This document shows positions 58,935 through 64,000 of a stretch of DNA of 64,000 bases, one piece after another. Origin of the DNA: Puccinellia tenuiflora (taxonomy: Eukaryota; Streptophyta; Magnoliopsida; Poales; Poaceae); NCBI GenBank assembly GCA_012064385.1, contig QRDG01001992.1, positions 62,001-126,000 of the forward strand. Direction: 5' to 3'. The notes under the pieces are model-generated. The model worked only from the letters and a program-made list of their open reading frames with translations. It did no database searches and was not told the DNA's origin. Both the position numbers and the translations under genes were made by a program. How positions within the stretch are numbered: position 1 is the stretch's first letter; each line of letters begins with the position of its first letter.

Positions 58935-60824
58935 TGTTGGGAATATGCCCTAGAGGCAATAATAAAATGGTTTATTAGCATATTCATGTTTATGATAATA
59001 GTTTATTCTCCATGCTATAATTGTATTAACCGGAAACATAATACATGTGTGGAATATAAACAAACAGGTGTCCCTAGTAAGCCTCTACCGGACTAGTTCG
59101 TTAGTCAAGAGATGGTTAGAGTTTCCTAACCATGGACTTGTTATAGTCACTTGATAACGGAGTCATATCATTAGGAGTAATGATGTGATGGACAAGACCC
59201 AAATAATAAAGAGTTGCAATTGATCGTGTCACAACAGTTTTATTGCCAACACTTTTAGTATGCCAAGTATAGTTTCCTTAGACCATGAGATTATGTCACT
59301 CCCGTTTACCGGAGGAATACTTTGTGGACATCAAACGTCACTTCGTAACTGGGTGATTATAAAGGTGGCTTTCAGGTATCTCCAATGGTATTTGTTGGGT
59401 GACATGAATCAAGACTGGGATTTGTCCTTCCTTGTGACGGAAAATATATCTCTGGGCCCTCTCGGTAATATAGCATCGAAAGGTTGCAACCATGTGATTA
59501 AGTGGTAATCACGGTGATCCTATATTATGGACGAGTAAAAGAGAATTTGCCAGGTAACGAGATAGAACTAGATATGGAGATATCGACGATCAAATCTCGG
59601 GCAAATTAAATATCGATGAGACAAAGGGAATCGTATATGAGATTAAGAATCTCCGGCATCGTGGTTCAATCGATAAAGAACTTCGTTGAATATGTAGGAG
59701 TCAATATGGGCATCCCGGTCCCGCTGTTGATTATTGATATGATCATGTCTGCATGTTCTCGAACCCGTAGGGTCACACACTTAACGCTCTGATGTAGCTA
59801 GGGTTAGTGATGAGATAATTGATGGAATGAACGAATGATGATTCGGAGTCTCGGATAGGATCCCGGACGTCACGAGGAGTTCCGGAGTGGTCCGGAGAAT
59901 AAGATTCATATAAGGAAAGTGGTTTCCGGAGGTATCGGAAAAGTTCCGGAATATTTCAGCGGGGTACCGGAAGGTTCCAGAAGGTTCTAGAAGAGTCTAG
60001 AAGTGGGGCCCATATTGTATGGACCCACATGGGCCAAAGGGTGGTGCAGCAACCCTAGTGGGCTGGCCGCACCAGCCCTAGACCCACATGGGCCAAGTTG
60101 GTCAAAGGGGCCCAAAAGAGGGGGGGCGCCCCAAAAACCCTAAGGGGTTAACTTGGGGGCCAAGCCCCCCCAGCCGCCGGCCCTAGAAGGGAGAGGGGCG
60201 CAGCCCCCCTGGCCTCCTATATAAGGAGGGGCAGGGGAAGGGCTGCCGCACCCCATGTGTGCTCCCCTTGGTGCCCTAGCCGCCACACCCCCCTCCCTTG
60301 CCGCACTACCTCCTCATGGCGCCACCTCTCTCCCCGGAGGGCTGCCGCCACCACCACCTCCATGGCCTTGCCGCACCACCCCTAGATGTAGGGCTGCTGC
60401 TGCACCTCCTCCTCTCCCTCTCCTCTTGCTTGGCTTGGCGAAGCCCTGCTCGTGGAGACTACACCATCAACGCCACCACAACCGTCGTGGTGCCGAGATC
60501 CATCTAGCCATCTCCACCTTGCTTGCGGGATCAAGAAGGCGGAGATCTACATCGAGCCGTACGTGTGGATACCGCGGAGGTGCTGCCCCTTGTGGCACCT
60601 CGTCGAATTGGACTTCGAGGAAATACATCTCCTCGCGACTAGATGAGTCTAGTTGCGGGGATCGACTAGCCAACCCCTGCACCGACAAAACGCGTTTGTT
60701 GATCTTCAAGGGTAAGAGATTGGATCTCATCTTCGCTACCTCCATCTAGTAGGTCTAGATCCTTGGGGTTTATTCCGCTTGCTGCGTAGGAAAATTTTTT
60801 GTTTTCTATGCTGCGACCCCATCA
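58935..60824 (+). repeat. 3' LTR of Copia 2
   Basis: Preceded by purine tract GCAAGTGGGAGAC. TATA box near 60218-60224. 1890 bp, the longer LTR of the pair. Confidence 0.94.
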
Positions 60825-61465
60825 CCACGAAGATGGAGGCGCCGTAGGGGGACACGGTCGGAAAAGGTGTCAGCCTTTGTCCGCCCGCCCTGCAAAAGGT
60901 GGGCGACCGCACCTAACCCCCTCACAAGAATACTTGGACGAGAATAGGCCACGTCGCCCCATAAGCAGAACCCGGAGGGGTTTTCCCGCCTAAAACCCCT
61001 CCGCTCCCAAAGGTGCCCTTGTGGGATCCCCTTAGCCTATAAAATGAGGACCGAGGCACCAGAGGGGGAACGGGGGGGGGGGGGCGGAATTCCAGAGAGT
61101 CGGAGGCTAGGCTAGGTAGCGCACCAGACGAGAGTAGCAGAAGCGAGAGGTGATCTCCTCCGGGACAGGATCTGCTCGTATTCAACATCTAGCCAACACC
61201 TTCCGGGTTCTCACCTGCAACCAGCTCTGTAAGCTACACCATGAGAAACCACTCAATCCAGACATGGAGGAGTAGGGCTTTTAGCCTCCGGGCGGGCTAA
61301 ACCTGGGTAAACTCCCCGTGTCTCTGTGTTGCTTGCTAGTACGTACATCGGAGGTTTCGACGAGGTTCTCCCGGAAGTAGGCGTTTCCCAGCCTTCTTTA
61401 TGTCCCGTGCCGAACCTTAAAAGGGGTATCCTTTACTCCCGGTGTCCGTGATCCAAGACACGACA

Positions 61466-61583
61466 CCAATCTAGACATGTCCCGATGATTAGGATTTGCC
61501 CAGCTCCTATACACTTCAAGTTTGTCTCACTAGTACATATCAGGCAATTTAAGACTCCTAAATCGCCCACGGAAACAGCCTAA
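61466..61583. other. Flank of the second gypsy-type LTR, nothing seen
   Basis: A short spacer. The five bases after the LTR (CCAAT) would be its target duplication, but the partner is lost. Confidence 0.35.
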
Positions 61584-61720
61584 GGCCTCGCTTGGTTCGT
61601 CGTTAATTAGGCAAAACGACGGGAATATTTTACGGACCTCCTAAGGTCCTGTTGAAAATACGGAGCAAGCTCCGAAGAATATTACGGTCCGTAATTTGAA
61701 CCAGCAATCCAAGCGGGGCC
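61584..61720. mobile_element. Tourist-like (PIF/Harbinger) MITE
   Basis: A 137-bp stretch with inverted ends GGCCTCGCTTGG / CCAAGCGGGGCC (11 of 12 paired), flanked by TAA on both sides (61581-61583 and 61721-61723), the TWA duplication of PIF/Harbinger elements. Confidence 0.82.
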
Positions 61721-63299
61721 TAAGGATAACAAATTACCCCATCGTATTCGTTTGGAAAAATAAACTGTGTGTGATTTCCAGAGAGTGTACAGTGAGTTTC
61801 AACTACCACACTCGGTAAAAAGAAAAAAAAAGAGTATGCGATACAATTGCACACGGTTTTTGGTTAAAACGTTGTGAAATGTAAAAGACAATCACACGGT
61901 TTTTTTTTAAACCGTCATAATCGGTCTTTTTCTTGGCACAAAGACACCTTGTATTATAATAAACAATAGAGTCAAACGAATTTTCGACTACTTAGTTTAA
62001 AAATGCCCCAAAGGATGTCTGATAATGGTGACAGCGTCGGAGGATGTCCGTGTTTAGAGCAGGTGCTGGCACAGGGGGGAGGAGTACTGCGTGGTGCAGG
62101 TGGAGGCAGACGCGAGCTCTTGGCGGGAGGCACCAGGCAGCAGCGACATCAGTAGTGGAGTGGCGCATCCGGCCGAGTCGAGAAGAAAACGAAAGAGACG
62201 ACTCTGGGAGAGATAAAGGAGATGTGGCCATGGGTGGGACCCACGTGCAACGCGGCCAGTGTTTTCTCTTGCCAGGAAAGCCCCGTGTCACTCGCGGGAC
62301 GATGGCGCGCGAGAGACCCGAGCATCTAGGGAAGCATAATATAAGGCAAAATTCTCCACACAAACCAGAAGAAGAGCATGGACAATTTTAGTACCTTATG
62401 CCTTCAGGAACTTTTAGCAACGATGTTACCTCCTTTCAAAATGAGCAAGGAAGATTTTAAGGCATCAGCTAAATATAGCTTATTACTTTAGCACAGGCCA
62501 AATCATGGAAAAATGAATCAGGCCTTCCAATAATAAAACCTGCATTTAATGCTTGATAGTTAAAAAGGAAAAGTAAAATTTATCTTAACATAGTACATTA
62601 CCTTCATACACAGAATTAAAGATTAATGTTTGGCTATTATAAAATAGATCTAAAACTTATCTTAAGATCATACATTACCTTCATGCACAGAATTATAAAA
62701 TTAACTGCACAACCAACTGCCATGACAACCCTCTCATCTTTGCAACATCTTCCGAACTATGCAAACACACCATCTCTACATGTTTGAGGTGACTATTAGA
62801 AAAGCCAAATCAAATTAAAACAGATAAAACCATAAAAAAGAAACTATTTCATAGGATATAACTTATAACTACCTCTTTCACTTCAATATTTCTAGCTGCT
62901 CGGTGCTCGGTTCAATTATGTGTATCTGATTTTCATAAGCTTTCACGGTGCTGGGATAATTTAACCAATAGGAGTTCTGTTCCTGTACTTAAGATACAAG
63001 ATGGTCTCTGGTAATTGTTTTCAGGAATGGTTCTAGGTGAGGAAAATCAATCATCTTCACCATTAGTACTACAATAGTGACAGTTTTTTTAAAATGACTT
63101 GATATACTCCTATCCATCTCACAGTTAGTGTTGTAGTATGTGTTATCAATGGCTATTTACCATGAAGGTCCACCAGGTGAGCAAAAAAAAAAAAAAAAAA
63201 AACTGGTAGTTGAGTTATTGTGAGCAACGATTTCAACATTTTCAAACTGGACTCACTACATCTGTATGCAACTCAAAGTTAGTCAGGGATGTGTCATAT
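61721..63299. other. Downstream region of the PPR gene
   Basis: No coding similarity recognized. It holds a 43-bp imperfect direct repeat (62576-62618 and 62653-62695) and an A run (about 63184-63202). ORFs near 62000-62390 on both strands look like chance GC-rich ORFs. Confidence 0.4.
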
Positions 63300-64000
63300 T
63301 CAACTGCTATTCCTTTTATCTGACATATCCTTTCTCAGAGCTTCTACCTTAGATCCATCCCCACATTTCGCATATGCCTCAACCATGATCTCATATATGA
63401 TACTGCAAGGAACGACATCCTTGTGCAACATTTCTTTGAACAGATTTTCCATCTCAAGTACTCTGCTTGCACCACCCAGTGCACTAAAAATGATACGATA
63501 TGTTCTCACTGAAGGTTTGATGCCACACTTGCACATTTCTTTCTGAAGCTCCAAAGCTCTCTCAGTGTTGCCCCTGTAGCAGCATGCTGATATTAGAGTA
63601 TTATAGCTGACAACATCAGGAGCTAACCCATGATTTCTTAAGCTGTAAATCAGTTCCTCTGCTTCAGATATCAGAGACTGCTTGCAAAGGCCTTTTATCA
63701 ACAAATTGTATGTAACTATACTTGGAGGTACCCCACTGATCTTCATCTTCTCAGCTAGAGTAAAAGCCAGTTCAGTGGCATCACACTCCATATATGCGTC
63801 TATGATAATGTTGTACACTTGTGCATTTGGTAAGACATCTTTATGGAACATATCATCCAAAATAGCTACAGCTTCCAGGATTTTCCCATTCTTGCAAAAA
63901 GCATTGACAATTGAACCATAGGAAACAACATTTGGCCTTAGCCCCTTCTCTTGCATATCAGAAAGTATAATGAAACATTTCTCAATTTGCCCATCCCTTC
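63300..64000 (-). CDS. P-class pentatricopeptide repeat protein, C-terminal part
   Basis: The frame is open from the TGA at 63300-63302 to the window edge, and the N-terminal part lies beyond base 64000. It reads as consecutive 35-residue PPR motifs (VVSYGSIVNAFCKNGKILEA, VTYNLLIKGLCKQSLISEAE, VSYNTLISACCYRGNTERAL, and others): about six full repeats in view plus part of one more upstream. There is no E or DYW tail, so it is P class. Such proteins usually enter mitochondria or plastids and bind single-stranded RNA for processing, stability or translation. The target RNA cannot be predicted here. The ATG at 63954-63956 is internal, not the start. Confidence 0.93.
   Translation of the reverse strand, partial: RDGQIEKCFIILSDMQEKGLRPNVVSYGSIVNAFCKNGKILEAVAILDDMFHKDVLPNAQVYNIIIDAYMECDATELAFTLAEKMKISGVPPSIVTYNLLIKGLCKQSLISEAEELIYSLRNHGLAPDVVSYNTLISACCYRGNTERALELQKEMCKCGIKPSVRTYRIIFSALGGASRVLEMENLFKEMLHKDVVPCSIIYEIMVEAYAKCGDGSKVEALRKDMSDKRNSS

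Larger units (their letters stand above)
52410..60824 (+). mobile_element. Ty1-copia element 2: intact LTRs, decayed interior
   Basis: Flanked by the 5-bp target duplication CCACG (52405-52409 and 60825-60829). LTRs are 52410-54262 and 58935-60824, with the primer site at 54264-54275 and purine tract at 58922-58934. The LTRs differ by about 11 substitutions, a few one-base indels and one ~37-bp deletion in the left copy (near 52820), so insertion is recent. The interior has only scraps of gag and pol. It belongs to the same LTR group as Copia 1. Confidence 0.94.
52041..61465 (+). mobile_element. 3' end of a second gypsy-type element, LTR split by Copia 2
   Basis: 33 internal bases including a purine tract (GCCCGGGGGCTAC, 52061-52073) precede an LTR that starts TGTCGCAACAG (52074) and ends ...CGACA (61465), a short inverted terminal match. 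The LTR is about 972 bp after removing the Copia insertion and has a TATA box (TATAAAA, 61038-61044). Its interior is cut off at 52041 by the Sirevirus-like LTR, so that complex probably inserted into this element. Confidence 0.78.

Noticed and set aside
62044..62391. 115-codon plus-strand ORF and its 123-codon antisense partner
   Set aside because: No domain recognized and no supporting splice or promoter features.

Overview
The window is a plant nuclear segment, most likely from a Triticeae grass (wheat, Aegilops or barley group). The reasons are three kinds of Ty1-copia LTR, a Ty3-gypsy element with 3.75-kb LTRs, a complete CACTA transposon and Stowaway, Tourist and hAT MITEs packed into nested blocks around a few GC-rich genes with short introns. 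No family assignment was checked against a database; all rest on sequence features and recall.

Layout. 1-8378 is a nested block: a LINE 3' end (6778-8378) was hit inside its reverse-transcriptase YADD motif by a gypsy-type LTR element (6330-6777), which was hit by a nearly intact Copia element (1-6329, 5' LTR outside the window). 8379-13570 is a gene island: two tandem two-exon phytocyanin (blue copper protein) genes on the minus strand, with shared promoter blocks and four small MITEs/hAT elements around them. 13570-14526 holds a LINE scrap and a GC-rich block I cannot identify.

14527-52040 is a large minus-strand complex of a gag-only, Sirevirus-like Copia element in the order LTR - internal B - LTR - internal A (truncated). 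A 9.9-kb CACTA transposon (16818-26752, target duplication att) sits in internal A. A 12.3-kb gypsy chromovirus (37698-49981, target duplication gggag) sits in the upper LTR. The middle LTR contains a 307-base assembly gap (30770-31076). 52041-61465 is the 3' tip of another gypsy element whose LTR is split by a second Copia element (52410-60824, target duplication ccacg). That second element has nearly identical LTRs but a decayed interior. 61466-64000 is low-copy-looking DNA with one Tourist-like MITE and the 3' end of a P-class pentatricopeptide-repeat gene on the minus strand that runs out of the window.

Function. Host genes are only the two phytocyanins (secreted, probably GPI-anchored cupredoxins) and the partial PPR protein (organelle RNA processing). 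Everything else is transposable-element coding or regulatory sequence. The most interesting items are the CACTA element with two divergent multi-exon genes that still read almost intact, the two copies of a pol-less gag-only Copia family, the young but coding-dead second Copia element, and the conserved E2F-like promoter module shared by the phytocyanin pair.
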